A stretch of DNA of 64,000 nt from Bacteroidota bacterium (GTDB lineage: Bacteria; Bacteroidota; Bacteroidia; AKYH767-A; OLB10), in assembly GCA_016721435.1 (NCBI GenBank), contig JADKIC010000014.1:79711-143710 (forward strand). Direction: 5' to 3'. The notes under the pieces were generated by a model. It ran no database searches. It was given only the letters and a program-made list of their open reading frames with translations, and was not told where the DNA came from. Numbering within the stretch: the first letter of the stretch is position 1; each line of letters opens with the position of its first letter. Made by a program: the position numbers and the translations under genes. Positions 41,663-51,589 of this stretch are shown piece by piece.

Positions 41663-41802
41663 AGCCTGTATATTATTACAAAGGTAGGGCTTTTATAGAG
41701 TATATAAAGATTTATAGGACCGGTTTTAACATTCCCTTAAATTATATGTTATTAACTTTGTGCTTTCAATTCACTTTTTATTCGACCCCCACATAGCTCC
41801 CC

Positions 41803-42477
41803 ATGGATAGCAATCAAATAAAAACAGTAGTAGTTGCTGGTGCCAGCGGATTGATTGGCAGCGCTTTAATGGAGTTGTTGATCAAAGATGTCAGCGTGAA
41901 CAGGTTAATTGTTCTGACCCGTCGGCCTTTAAATTTTGAACACCCCAAAGTAAAGTCCATTCTGGTGGATTTCAAGAAACTACAAACGATAAGTGAAAGT
42001 GTAAAAAATGCCGATATCCTCTATTGTTGTATTGGAACGACCATTAAATCAGCAGGATCAAAGGAAGCTTTTCGGGCCGTTGACTATGAAATACCGCTTC
42101 ATCTGGCCGAATTGGCTGCAAAAGCCGGCATTTCAAAGTTCATCGCGATTTCATCTCTGGGAGCAGATCCGGAGAGCAATAATTTTTATTTGAAAACCAA
42201 GGGCGAAATGGAGCGTGATATCGATGGTCAATTTCAATTTAGAAAACTGGCCTTTGTACGTCCTTCCATGTTGCTGGGCCCCCGGAAGGAATTCAGGCTG
42301 GGGGAGAGAGTAGGTCAGTTCTTTATGGTGATTTTTTCCTTTTTGATGGTCGGAAGATTTAGCCGATTTAAACCCATTCATGATTTCACAGTGGCCAAGT
42401 CCATGATCAGCATTTCCAATTCACTCAATAACCAAAAGATTTACGATTCCTCCGAATTGCAATGGCTCGGGAGGTAA
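41803..42477 (+). CDS. NAD(P)-binding oxidoreductase (atypical SDR, HTATIP2-like)
   Basis: The 224-residue protein starts with a dinucleotide-binding fold: VVVAGASGLIGSALMELLI, the GxxGxxG motif at about 14-20. The mid part ADILYCCIGTTIKSAGSKEAF and FIAISSLGADPESNNFYLKT matches atypical short-chain dehydrogenases of the HTATIP2/NmrA group. The YxxxK motif is present as FYLKTKGEMER. Substrate unknown. It is divergent from the TPR gene and stands alone. A degenerate GCTACTTGC-type simple repeat follows its stop. Confidence 0.85.
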   Translation: MDSNQIKTVVVAGASGLIGSALMELLIKDVSVNRLIVLTRRPLNFEHPKVKSILVDFKKLQTISESVKNADILYCCIGTTIKSAGSKEAFRAVDYEIPLHLAELAAKAGISKFIAISSLGADPESNNFYLKTKGEMERDIDGQFQFRKLAFVRPSMLLGPRKEFRLGERVGQFFMVIFSFLMVGRFSRFKPIHDFTVAKSMISISNSLNNQKIYDSSELQWLGR

Positions 42478-42884
42478 TGCTTCCCGCTACCCGCTACTTC
42501 GGCTACTTGCTACTTGCTTCTTGCTGCTTGTTAGTAGTAAATCAAAATGTGGAATAAATAATTACACTCATTTTTATCACACATCTACACATCTACACAT
42601 TTTCAAATTATCAAATTTTCAAATTGTCTCCATCTACACATCTCCACATCTTCAAATCTTCAAATTAACCAATTTTCAAATTTTAAATTATTTCTAATGA
42701 ACTGACGTTCACTATTTAACAAATCAATAACAGTCTTTAACCCATTAGTAACCTTGTTGGCTGTAACAATTCATAACCTTCGTGCATCTCATACTTGAAA
42801 ATCGACGAATTGGAGTGAATTCCCGATAAGTTAGGTAGGAATAAAAATATTAGTATTAATAATCAATATATTAAGAAATTTAAG
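42478..42884. other. Intergenic low-complexity region
   Basis: This 400-bp region contains a degenerate CCGCTAC/TTGCTGC hexamer run (42480-42535), then ACATCTACACATC and TTTTCAAATT repeats (42590-42700) resembling the 24-bp unit near 24.4 kb. No gene is apparent. The right end leads into the promoter of the next gene. Confidence 0.65.
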
Positions 42885-42926
42885 GTACTATGTATTGCAA
42901 AGTACTATTTCATAGATATATCTTTG
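42885..42926 (+). promoter_or_regulatory. Bacteroidota promoter with inverted repeat
   Basis: TATCTTTG at 42919-42926 matches the Bacteroidota -7 element TAnnTTTG. A TTG at 42895-42897, 21 bp upstream, fits the -33 element. An inverted repeat GTACT-N11-AGTAC (42885-42905) covers the -33 region and may be an operator for an unidentified regulator. The predicted start lies about 20 bp before the ATG at 42952. Confidence 0.55.
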
Positions 42927-42951
42927 CAGAGTCATTTAAAAATAAGACGCC

Positions 42952-43514
42952 ATGAAAACTACACTGATCCCCAACGCAGTTCTATTATTGACTGCATTTG
43001 CCTTTACCACCATTCAGTTGAATGCTGCTGTTGTAGCAAACGGAAACATGGTGGAAACAGTGAAATATGAAAACACCCGTATTCCATCCATCACATTAAA
43101 GGAAGTGGAAGTTTCGGCCAGTTCGGTTTCAACCGGAATTTTGAAGCCGTTAATTACAATGGTAAACTTATACCTTCCATTCAATTAAATGAGGTAACTA
43201 TAAATGAATCAGGAAATTATAATATAAATGATATTCCTGAAAATATGGTTATTAAGCCTACGGCAAAGGGGCAAAGAGTACAGGTGGTAAATTATAAAGG
43301 GGAGTTTATTCCTTCTTTCCAACTTGGTGAAGTGAATATAGTAGGTGATAAAATCAATAATACAGCCGTTTTACAAACAGAACCGACACCTGCAAACACA
43401 AAAGGCATATTCAATGTCAGTGCCCGTCAGACATTTGATGTACTCATCAATTTTGTTGTTGAAAAAGGCGGTCGTATTGTCAGGCATTTTTTTCCGGTAT
43501 TCGATTCTAAGTAG
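42952..43514 (+). CDS. Small secreted protein with threefold IPSIxLxEV repeat, one indel
   Basis: Two frames joined by one missing T near 43127 form a protein of about 187 residues. A signal peptide (LIPNAVLLLTAFAFTTIQLNA) is followed by three similar units: VKYENTRIPSITLKEVEV, VNYNGKLIPSIQLNEVTI and VNYKGEFIPSFQLGEVNI, each closing with a short linker. I do not recognise a family. The unit resembles a short beta-hairpin repeat. The gene has its own promoter with an inverted repeat and is followed by a terminator, so it is a single transcription unit and probably regulated. Confidence 0.65.
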
Positions 43515-43536
43515 TTTGAATTCATATGGTTAGTTC

Positions 43537-43564
43537 AAAAGATCGTTCCCCGGAGCGATCTTTT
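43537..43564 (+). terminator. Rho-independent terminator
   Basis: The stem AAAAGATCG / CGATCTTTT (43537-43545 and 43556-43564) continues inward by weaker pairs and is followed by a T9 run (43561-43569). It lies 23 bp after the stop of the small repeat protein gene. Confidence 0.9.
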
Positions 43565-43613
43565 TTTTTGAACATTCAAATAAACCTGTGCTTTTATCTG
43601 TTTACCTTCGAGG

Positions 43614-44108
43614 ATGTCCATTCTTCGTTTCCTATTCGCGTTCTTAATACTGTTTCTCAGTTCAACGGAGAAGAGTTCATCTCAACCTGTACACATAGTC
43701 AAGATCGGAGAGGTGCTCTCCAGGATAAATCATACATCGGATACAGTACTCGTCCTGAACTTTTGGGCCACGTGGTGTGTGCCATGTATTGAAGAATTAC
43801 CTGACTTTATTAAAATGGAAAAAGATCTTGCTAATCAGCCCGTTAAATTCGTTTACTTAAGCCTTGACTTTAAGAAAAATCTTACCGGTAAGCTTCAGCC
43901 TTTTCTTAAGAAAAATGAAATTACGTCTGAAGTTTTATTACTGGACGAACCCGATTACAATAGCTGGATTGATAAGATCAGTGTTGATTGGCAAGGTGCT
44001 ATTCCGGCCACTGTTGTCATCGACAGAAAAAATAAATCACAAACCTTCCATGAAGGTAGTCTAAATTATAACGAGTTAAAAACAATCATCCAAAAGTATA
44101 TACCATGA
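43614..44108 (+). CDS. TlpA-like thioredoxin-fold lipoprotein or secreted protein
   Basis: The 164-residue protein has a hydrophobic N-terminus (ILRFLFAFLILFLSSTEK) and then a thioredoxin fold with the active-site motif NFWATWCVPCIEELPDF (WCVPC at about 55-59) and cis-Pro region GAIPATVVIDRK. It probably reduces or isomerises disulfides, or supports cytochrome maturation, in the periplasm. The stop of this gene overlaps the start of the next by 4 bp (44105-44108), so they are coupled, and the neighbour is another thioredoxin-fold protein. Confidence 0.88.
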   Translation: MSILRFLFAFLILFLSSTEKSSSQPVHIVKIGEVLSRINHTSDTVLVLNFWATWCVPCIEELPDFIKMEKDLANQPVKFVYLSLDFKKNLTGKLQPFLKKNEITSEVLLLDEPDYNSWIDKISVDWQGAIPATVVIDRKNKSQTFHEGSLNYNELKTIIQKYIP

Positions 44109-44725
44109 AAAAATTCTCAATTTATGCCTTGCTGAGCCTGCTTGTAATCGCTACCTCCTCCTTTATTCTGAATACAACTGATGCCGGATATAAAGTGGGA
44201 GATGTCGCCGGTGATTTCAAACTCACCAATATTGACGGAAAGAAAGTGTCTCTCAATGATTATCCCGAAGCAAAGGGTGTCATTCTTGTATTTACCTGTA
44301 ATCATTGTCCGTTTTCAGTAGCTTACGAAGACAGGATCATCGGACTCCATAATAAATATGTATCGAAAGGTTATCCGGTAGTCGCCATCAATTCTAACGA
44401 TGCGAAAGCCTATCCCGATGATTCCTTTGAGAATATGGTAGTTCGTGCAAAGGATAAGGCCTTTCCATTTCGCTATCTTCACGATGAGTCTCAGGAAATA
44501 GCCCGTAATTATGGTGCAACACGTACGCCTCATGTCTATGTGCTAAACAAAGAAAAGGAGAGTTGGGTGGTACGATATATCGGAGCAATTGATGACAATA
44601 CAGATAGTCCGGCTGAGGTCACTAAGAAATATGTTGAAACTGCTGTCAACGAATTGCTTGAAGGGAAACCTGTCAGTACTTCATTTACAAAGGCGATCGG
44701 ATGTTCGATCAAATGGAAAAAATAA
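44105..44725 (+). CDS. Secreted redoxin (AhpC/TSA-like, CxxC motif)
   Basis: The 206-residue protein has a signal peptide (MKKFSIYALLSLLVIATSSF), then a redoxin fold: KVGDVAGDFKLTNIDGKKVS, active-site ILVFTCNHCPFSVAYEDRI with the CNHC motif at about 68-71, and the cis-Pro region TRTPHVYVL. This is a peroxiredoxin-like/thiol-oxidoreductase of the periplasm. It is coupled to the preceding TlpA-like gene; both probably share a redox task. Confidence 0.88.
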   Translation: MKKFSIYALLSLLVIATSSFILNTTDAGYKVGDVAGDFKLTNIDGKKVSLNDYPEAKGVILVFTCNHCPFSVAYEDRIIGLHNKYVSKGYPVVAINSNDAKAYPDDSFENMVVRAKDKAFPFRYLHDESQEIARNYGATRTPHVYVLNKEKESWVVRYIGAIDDNTDSPAEVTKKYVETAVNELLEGKPVSTSFTKAIGCSIKWKK

Positions 44726-44841
44726 TGTTTGCCAATGAGGGGGTTATAGATTAATGATTAGTACTTCCTCATTAATTCACTCTGTTCTTACCAATTTTGC
44801 AGCCCGGATAAATCCTTTGTTCTCTGCCGGGGAAACTATGA

Positions 44842-47791
44842 ATGGCCTCAGGCATTATGCAAAAAAAGAGTAGCGACGTATCTAAACTGGACCCTCATGA
44901 TTTTATAATTATTAAGGGGGCGTCCATGCATAACCTCAAAAGGCTGGATGTGGCCATTCCGCGTAATAAATTTGTGGTGATAACAGGTTTAAGCGGTTCC
45001 GGAAAATCTTCCCTTGCCTTTGATACGCTTTATGCCGAGGGTCAGCGGAGATATGTGGAGAGCCTTTCTTCGTATGCCCGTCAATTTATTGGAAGGATGG
45101 ATAAGCCGGAGGTGGATTATATTCTGGGCATTTCTCCTGCTGTGGCTATTCAGCAAAAGTGAATTCCCGAAATCCGCGCTCTACTGTCGGAACAGGAACT
45201 GAAATTTATGATTACCTTAAATTATTATTTGCCAGAGTAGGAAAGACTTTCTCTCCGGTTTCCGGGCAGATGGTCAAGAAACAATCGGTATCGGATGTGG
45301 TCGATTTTATTACCGACTTCAAACAAGGTCGGTTCTTAATCGCCTGCCCGTTGATGCATAATCCTACTCGGGCAATTGCTGAAGATTTGAACATTTTGTT
45401 ACAAAAGGGCTTTAACCGTTTGCTGGTGGATGGCGAGGTGAAGGAGATAGAGGAAGTGTTGAAGGAGCCGGTGGAGGTTAAAAAGGAAGCGAAAGCCGCC
45501 AAAAAAACCGTTGCTAAGAAATCCGCTTCAAAGAAGAAAGCCACCGAAGTAACCATTCCCATTGTTCAGCAGGTGATTTATCCGGGCTATCATTTACTGA
45601 TTGATAGAATTGGTTTTTCTGAAACACCGGATGAAGAATTAATAGCCCGTATTGCCGATTCCGTTCAGACGGCTTTCAATGAGGGCATGGGAACCTGCTG
45701 TATTTTTAAAGTGGATAGCCAACAAAGCCGGACCTTGCATACCTTTTCCAACCGGTTTGAATTGGATGGGATGTCATTCGAAGAGCCTTCCGTTCATCTC
45801 TTTAGTTTCAATAATCCTTATGGCGCTTGTCGTAATTGTGAGGGATTCGGATCCATCATCGGTATTGATGATGATCTGGTTATCCCGGATAAAAGCTTAT
45901 CGATCTATGAGGGAGCTATTGTTTGCTGGAAGGGTGAAAAGATGAAGGAGTGGAATGATACCCTGGTAATGAATGCCTATAAATTTGATTTTCCGGTGCA
46001 TAAACCATTTTTTGAATTGAGTGATTTTCATAAGGAGCTGGTCTGGACCGGTAATAAATATTTCAAAGGACTTAACCAGTTTTTCAAATACCTCGAAGAA
46101 CAGACGTATAAAATTCAATATAGGGTGATGTTGTCCCGGTACAGAGGCAAAACCGTTTGTCCGGAATGTAAGGGAACACGATTGCGTCTGGATGCGAATT
46201 ACGTGAGAGTGGCAGGGAAGTCGATGTCGGAGATCGTGTTGATGCCGGTGAAGGACGTCCTTTCTTTTTCAATACCATTCAGCTCGATGAGAATGACGCG
46301 CAAATTGGCAAACGATTATTTACAGAGATTCTCAGCCGGCTTCAGTTTTTAGATGATGTAGGGTTAGGCTATTTAACCTTGAACCGATTATCTAATTCCC
46401 TTTCCGGCGGTGAGTCGCAACGGATCAATCTGGCTACCTCTCTCGGAAGCACGCTTGTTGGTTCCATGTATATTCTGGATGAACCTTCTATCGGTCTACA
46501 TCCCCGCGATACGCAGCGCCTCATTAAAGTATTGAAGTCGCTTCGTGAAGTGGGCAATACATTGATCGTTGTTGAACATGACGAAGAAATAATGCGTGCT
46601 TCCGATCAGCTCATCGACATTGGTCCAATGGCGGGTATGCATGGGGGGGAGTTGGTTTTCCAGGGTACTTGTGCCGAACTTGAGAAGGATAAAGAAAGTC
46701 TGACCGGTCGATACCTGAGCGGCAAGGAAACGATTCCTGTTCCAAAACAGCGACGGACCTGGAAGAAATACATCGAAGTAAAGGGCGCTCGTGAGAACAA
46801 CCTGAAACATGTCAATGTGAAATTCCCTATGGGCGTGATGACGGTAATTACCGGAGTAAGCGGATCAGGTAAAACGTCGCTGGTAAAGAAAATTCTCTAT
46901 CCGGCTTTGAAGAAAATTCTCGGCGGCTATGGAGAAGCAACAGGGAATTACGATCGCCTCGATGGGAATTACCATGATATCACAGCAGCGGAAATGATCG
47001 ATCAGAATCCGATCGGGAAATCATCAAGGTCTAATCCAATAACCTATATCAAAGCCTTTGATGAGATTCGTAATTTATTTTCCGATTTACCCTTGGCGCG
47101 TCAGCGCTCATTTAAGCCTTCGCATTTTTCTTTTAATGTCGAGGGTGGACGATGTGACATGTGTCAGGGAGAAGGGGTGATTACGGTGGAGATGCAGTTC
47201 ATGGCAGATATTTATTTGAAGTGCGAGTATTGTAAAGGAAAACGTTTTAAAGAAGAAGTGCTCGCCGTAGAATATCGTGGCTATACTGTTTTTGATATTC
47301 TTGATATGACGGTAGATGAGGCGCTGGAGTTCTTTTCAGAAGGTTCCGGTCCGGCGAAGTACAAAAGTCTCCATCAAAAAATAACCGCGAAAATTCAACC
47401 GCTGGCAGATGTAGGTCTGGGCTATATCCGCCTGGGACAAAGCAGCAGCACATTGAGTGGAGGAGAAGCACAGCGCATTAAGTTGGCCAGCTTTCTGGGC
47501 AAGGGAAATTATGCGACCAATACTCTTTTCGTTTTCGATGAACCCACCACCGGACTTCATTTCCATGATATCAGTAAATTATTGAAAGCATTTGATGCCC
47601 TGGTAAAAAATGGAAATACCCTCATCATCATCGAGCATAATCTCGAGATTATTAAATGCGCCGACTGGCTGATTGATATTGGTCCGGAAGGAGGAGCGGA
47701 GGGAGGCCATATTGTTTTTGAAGGGCTGCCCGAAGATTTGGTGAAAGTGAAGAAATCACATACCGCGAAGTTTTTGAAAGAAAAATTGTAG
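44842..47791 (+). CDS. uvrA: Excinuclease ABC subunit A, two frameshifts, Lys-rich insert
   Basis: UvrA recognises DNA damage and loads UvrB in nucleotide excision repair. Three frames make about 983 residues. Missing bases near 45159 (one G; AAGGTGAATTCC restores QKVNSRNPRSTVGT) and near 46265-46269 (one T; FFNTIQLDENDAQIG) explain the breaks. Motifs: Walker A GLSGSGKSSLAFDT and GVSGSGKTSLVKK, zinc Cys pairs CRNCEGFG, CPECKGTR, CDMCQGEG and CEYCKGK, and ABC signatures LSGGESQRINLA and LSGGEAQRIKLA. At about residues 218-246 there is a Lys/Ala-rich insert (KEAKAAKKTVAKKSASKKK) not usual in the family. A four-member cluster with uvrB is not conserved here; uvrB is 6 kb away on the other strand. 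Confidence 0.95.
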
Positions 47792-47986
47792 TATCAATTC
47801 AACTTGGGTTTGCTAAGTATATATAGTAGATTTCTATTGCCTGTTATGACGAAGTGCTATCTAAACACCCTGGTGTTTTAGTGAATGAATCCTGGGACCA
47901 GTGAAGGGGTAGTTTTATAGCAGTCAATCCAACTAAATTTTATCCCGTTCAGATGGGAATAGTTTGTTATTTATTTATTTTTGATT

Positions 47987-49639
47987 TCAAGGTTTTAGTA
48001 TAACTAATTTCCCGCAAATATTACCGGTTGTTGTTTGAACACAAGCCGTATAGATTCCTTCCGTTAACCCGCTGATGTCGATCTGCTCTTCTTTCCCGCT
48101 AAGGGGCTGTAACACTACCTGCTTGCCTAAGGCATTGTAAATTTGAAGTATAAGGCCGGAAGTTTGAGTTAAGAGACCTTTGAAGCCGACGGTAAAAGAA
48201 GATCCTGCCGGATTGGGGAAAAGTTGAAGAGATGTGGACTTTTCTTCTGATTCAAATACAGCTGATGGAACACAGTACTCCGTTGCGGTAAAGGTAACCG
48301 GCAGGATATGAAACTGAGAACTTACATCATATGTGGTTATGTTGATCGAATCAATTGTAAATATGAAAGTACTGTCAATGGTAGTAAAGTTTACCGGGTT
48401 GAGTGAGAATGCCGGTGCGGTGCAGGCGATTTCAAGTAAGGTGTCAGTGCGAATAACATTAGCTTTTATACTTCCGGGTATGCTTCGTGAACTGCTAAAG
48501 AGAAGACCTTGATTTTTGTTGTGACGGACATCTGTTGCGAAAAGTGGTTCAGTGGTGATCGACGGAAATACTTTAATATTTTTCAATTGTCCTGTGGTAT
48601 CCAGTGACAGGATAACTGGAGAGTTCATACTACTAAGGTTTGGTTCTATTGTTCCTGCTGTGATGATCGTACTGTCATTGAAATAGGACAGTTCATGTAG
48701 AAATGGAAAGATGGTGGAGTGGGTGGTGTTAAAACTATTGTAGCTAATGACATTGCCGGAGTTATCCGTTACCATGATTCCTGAATAATAGTTTACGGCA
48801 TTATCTATAAGAAGTATAAATCCTCCCTGAGGTAAATCAAGAATCGCTTTAGGAATCATATTACCTGATAAAGGCAAAGGTCGGCTATAATGATGTTGCC
48901 ATATTAGATTCATAGCGCTGTCTGTGCGCATCAGGAGTAAAGAAACATGCGCGGTCCCGAGCGGTGTAAAGTCTTCTCCGGCAATAAGAAATCCTCCATC
49001 AGGGGTTTTGTGGATGTAATGGACAACACTTCTTCGTTGCGAGACCCCACTGTTTATGTAGAAGGAAGATAAGACATTTGCATCCATATCCATTTTACAA
49101 ATCAATCCTCCCCGGATGCCCGCAGAACTTACCGACCCAACTCCGAGTAGCTGTCCATCTACTTCAAATAGCTCATTGAATATTGCGGATGATTGTACAA
49201 TACTCTTTGCGTTGAGTAGATTGCCAGCCGCATTTGTTTTTAGAATATAGGAGGAAAAGATGGTAGTAAACAGAAGCCTTATCAATGAGTCATTGAAACC
49301 ATAAATATCCATTAACTGATTGCCGGGAAGTGTGAAAGGTGGACCGAAAACCCGTTTTTCAAATTCCAATTGATGTGAAGTGTCCGTTTTCATCAGTAAA
49401 ATTGAACTGTCTACCGGTCCTGTAGCGGTGCCAATTAGAGAGTAAACGCCATCAGCTTGCTTAGAAAAATCCGATTTGACATAGGCGCCACTACCAAACC
49501 ACGGAGCATGATAGCTGTTGTAAAAAGAGGATTGTGCTGTGGTGAATAGTGGTAAACCTGCGACAAGTATCACGGAGAATATTAGTGTAATTAATCTCTT
49601 ACTATCTATTCTTGCCGGTTGAGTAATTTTATTTTTCAT
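47987..49639 (-). CDS. Secreted T9SS type A sorting domain protein, propeller-like
   Basis: The 550-residue protein has a signal-like N-terminus (RLITLIFSVILVAGLPLFTTAQ) and a T9SS type A domain at the end (LQLFPNPAGSSFTVGFKG ... NICGKLVILKP). The middle has six to seven repeated blades with the pattern of LIGTATGPVDSSILLMKTDTS and FLIAGEDFTPLGTAHVSLLLMRTDS, resembling Kelch/SBBP-type or delta-60-like propellers. It is probably extracellular and of unknown function. It sits downstream of uvrA in convergent orientation. Confidence 0.85.
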   Translation of the reverse strand: MKNKITQPARIDSKRLITLIFSVILVAGLPLFTTAQSSFYNSYHAPWFGSGAYVKSDFSKQADGVYSLIGTATGPVDSSILLMKTDTSHQLEFEKRVFGPPFTLPGNQLMDIYGFNDSLIRLLFTTIFSSYILKTNAAGNLLNAKSIVQSSAIFNELFEVDGQLLGVGSVSSAGIRGGLICKMDMDANVLSSFYINSGVSQRRSVVHYIHKTPDGGFLIAGEDFTPLGTAHVSLLLMRTDSAMNLIWQHHYSRPLPLSGNMIPKAILDLPQGGFILLIDNAVNYYSGIMVTDNSGNVISYNSFNTTHSTIFPFLHELSYFNDSTIITAGTIEPNLSSMNSPVILSLDTTGQLKNIKVFPSITTEPLFATDVRHNKNQGLLFSSSRSIPGSIKANVIRTDTLLEIACTAPAFSLNPVNFTTIDSTFIFTIDSINITTYDVSSQFHILPVTFTATEYCVPSAVFESEEKSTSLQLFPNPAGSSFTVGFKGLLTQTSGLILQIYNALGKQVVLQPLSGKEEQIDISGLTEGIYTACVQTTTGNICGKLVILKP

Positions 49640-49863
49640 ATAATGGACTGTCGTTTATGATTTATACAAGATGATAGTCTTACTCCATGTACCCTACGGG
49701 ATATCATTTGTTTTAATAAATCGCTTCGAAATCAATCGTGCAGATTTATTTGTTATAACGCAATGCTTGGTTAAAGATAAGAAAGAAATTATTTATTTAA
49801 TTGAACTTAATGGTAGATTTAAAGTTAAGGGTTTTTATACCGATGACCCCGGAAAGTATTCAA

Positions 49864-50596
49864 ATGACCATGTCCCGAAGACGATGATAGGAGGAAGAAA
49901 GGAAATTGTTTGTATCCACGATGTTTTTCCCTCTATGACTCCGAACGGGGTCACACATCAATGACCCGAAGACGATGATAGGAGGAAGAAAGGAAATGGT
50001 TTGTATCCACGATTTTCTTCCCTCTATGATCCCGAACGGGGTCAAAAATCAATGACCCGAAGACGATGATAGGAGGAAGAAAGGAAATGGTTTGTATCCA
50101 CGATGTTCTTCCCTCTATGATCCCGAACGGGGTCAAACATCAATGACCCGAAGACGATGATAGGAGGAAGAAAGGAAATTGTTTGTATCCACGATGTTCT
50201 TCCCTCTATGATCCCGAACGGGGTCAAACATCAATGACCCGAAGACGATGATAGGAGGAAGAAAGGAAATGGTTTGTATCCACGATGTTTTTCCCTCTCT
50301 TACTCCGAACGGGGTCAAACATCAATGACCCGAAGACGATGATAGGATGAAGAAAGGAAATGGTTTGTATCCACGATATTCTTCCTCTATGACCACGAAC
50401 GGGGTCAAACATCAATGACCCGAAGACGATGATAGGAGGAAGAAAGGAAATGGTTTGTATCCACGATGTTCTTCCCTCTATAACCCCGAACGGGGTCAAA
50501 CATCAATGTCCCGAAGACGATGATAGGAGGAAGAAATGAAATTGTATGTATCCAAGATGTTCTTCCCTCTATGACCCCGAACGGGGTCAAACATCA
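49864..50596. repeat. Eight copies of a 91-bp tandem repeat
   Basis: About eight units of 91 bp run from 49864 to 50596, each with CCCGAAGACGATGATAGGAG, GAAAGGAAAT(G/T)GTTTGTATCC, CTTCCCTCTATGA and a small hairpin with CCCCGAACGGGGT. Copies vary at a few positions, and one (near 50390) lacks a C. The last copy runs into the 3' end of the minus-strand oxidoreductase gene, where CCCGGGTC/GACCCGGG forms another hairpin. The region 49640-49863 before it has a short plus-strand frame that I do not trust. Confidence 0.93.
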
Positions 50597-51589
50597 ATGA
50601 CCCGGGTCGAAGACCCGGGGAAGTCGACGATAAGGCGTCAATTCCATATCCGGAGCAATATCATTAATCAACATCGCCGTCAACACCCTCGCCATCCAGG
50701 GTCCCATCATCACCCCTTTAGAACCAAGTCCATTAAAAATATAAATTTTAGAATTGGCCTTATGTTGTCCAATGATCGGTCGCCGGTCTTTTGTAGAAGG
50801 GCGAATGGAAGCAAATTGAGAGGAAATCGTATAGGGCACATAACCCGTTAGATATTCCCAACCCCCGAGCGGTATTATTTTCATTGCACCATGAATGACC
50901 ATATCTTTCGGTAAACCATGGGTATTGATTTGAAGAATTTCTCCTTTACAAGGGTTAAACGGAAGATCTGAAAATAAGGGATGACGAATAGCATCCACAC
51001 CGCTACAGTCAATGATCGCACCGGCGGTATATTCCTTCCACTGGATTTTATCTTTATGGAAATCTACCTGATTATATTCCAATAAACCTTCTTCAAAACT
51101 CCCCGATTTCATCAGGTACCTGCGTAAAGCATCTGTAAATCGCCGTGTATCTACCCAGCCACCATTCACCACCCAGCGTCCGCCATGTGATGCAATAATA
51201 CCTTTGGGAAGTTGTCCCGGACCACATTCTTCTTTCACATAATCTGACATGCCGGCATCTGCGCTTCTTCCGGCCCAGTCGTTACGATGTCCGGCATCAT
51301 TGAAAAGTTCTAATACCGGGTAATCTTCAAAAAAACGTTCCGCCAGTTTATCTTCAATTTCTAAATACGTTTTGCGCGCAAAGGGAATAAACACATCGGC
51401 ATTCCATGATTTAACAATTCTTCTTCCGGTAACAGGATGAATCAATCCGGCAGCAATTTTCGAACATGTATTTTTCCGAACAGGATCTACTACCAATACC
51501 TTTTTCCCGGACTGCATTAAAAACCATGCAAGCAAACTCCCGGCAATGCCCTGGCCTCTGATGATGTAATCGAATGTGTTTGTTGACAA
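50594..51589 (-). CDS. DAO-type FAD-dependent oxidoreductase, possibly shortened
   Basis: The 331-residue protein has an N-terminal Rossmann FAD motif (DYIIRGQGIAGSLLAWFLMQSGKKVLVVD, GxGxxG variant) and the C-terminal RPSTKDRRPIIGQH and FNGLGSKGVMMGPWMA segments of the D-amino acid oxidase/MnmC_C-like family. Compared with the usual arrangement, only a few residues separate YLTGY from FASIRPSTKD, where relatives carry some 35-40 more. This suggests an internal deletion, inferred from memory of the family. Its last codons (RVFDPGH) are made by the 91-bp array. Substrate unknown. Confidence 0.78.
   Translation of the reverse strand: MSTNTFDYIIRGQGIAGSLLAWFLMQSGKKVLVVDPVRKNTCSKIAAGLIHPVTGRRIVKSWNADVFIPFARKTYLEIEDKLAERFFEDYPVLELFNDAGHRNDWAGRSADAGMSDYVKEECGPGQLPKGIIASHGGRWVVNGGWVDTRRFTDALRRYLMKSGSFEEGLLEYNQVDFHKDKIQWKEYTAGAIIDCSGVDAIRHPLFSDLPFNPCKGEILQINTHGLPKDMVIHGAMKIIPLGGWEYLTGYVPYTISSQFASIRPSTKDRRPIIGQHKANSKIYIFNGLGSKGVMMGPWMARVLTAMLINDIAPDMELTPYRRLPRVFDPGH

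Noticed and set aside
44842..47791. Programmed ribosomal frameshifting in uvrA, queA and mrp
   Set aside because: No common slippery heptamer with a downstream structure is present, sites differ from gene to gene, and the same kind of break affects many unrelated genes.
49671..49964. 97-codon plus-strand frame before the 91-bp array
   Set aside because: It runs into the repeat array, has no recognisable motif, and lies in the upstream region of the gene at 49639; not enough support.
49864..50596. CRISPR array or set of 61-residue minus-strand genes in the 91-bp array
   Set aside because: The repeat is 91 bp without unique spacers; the short frames are the repeat read in shifting frames.
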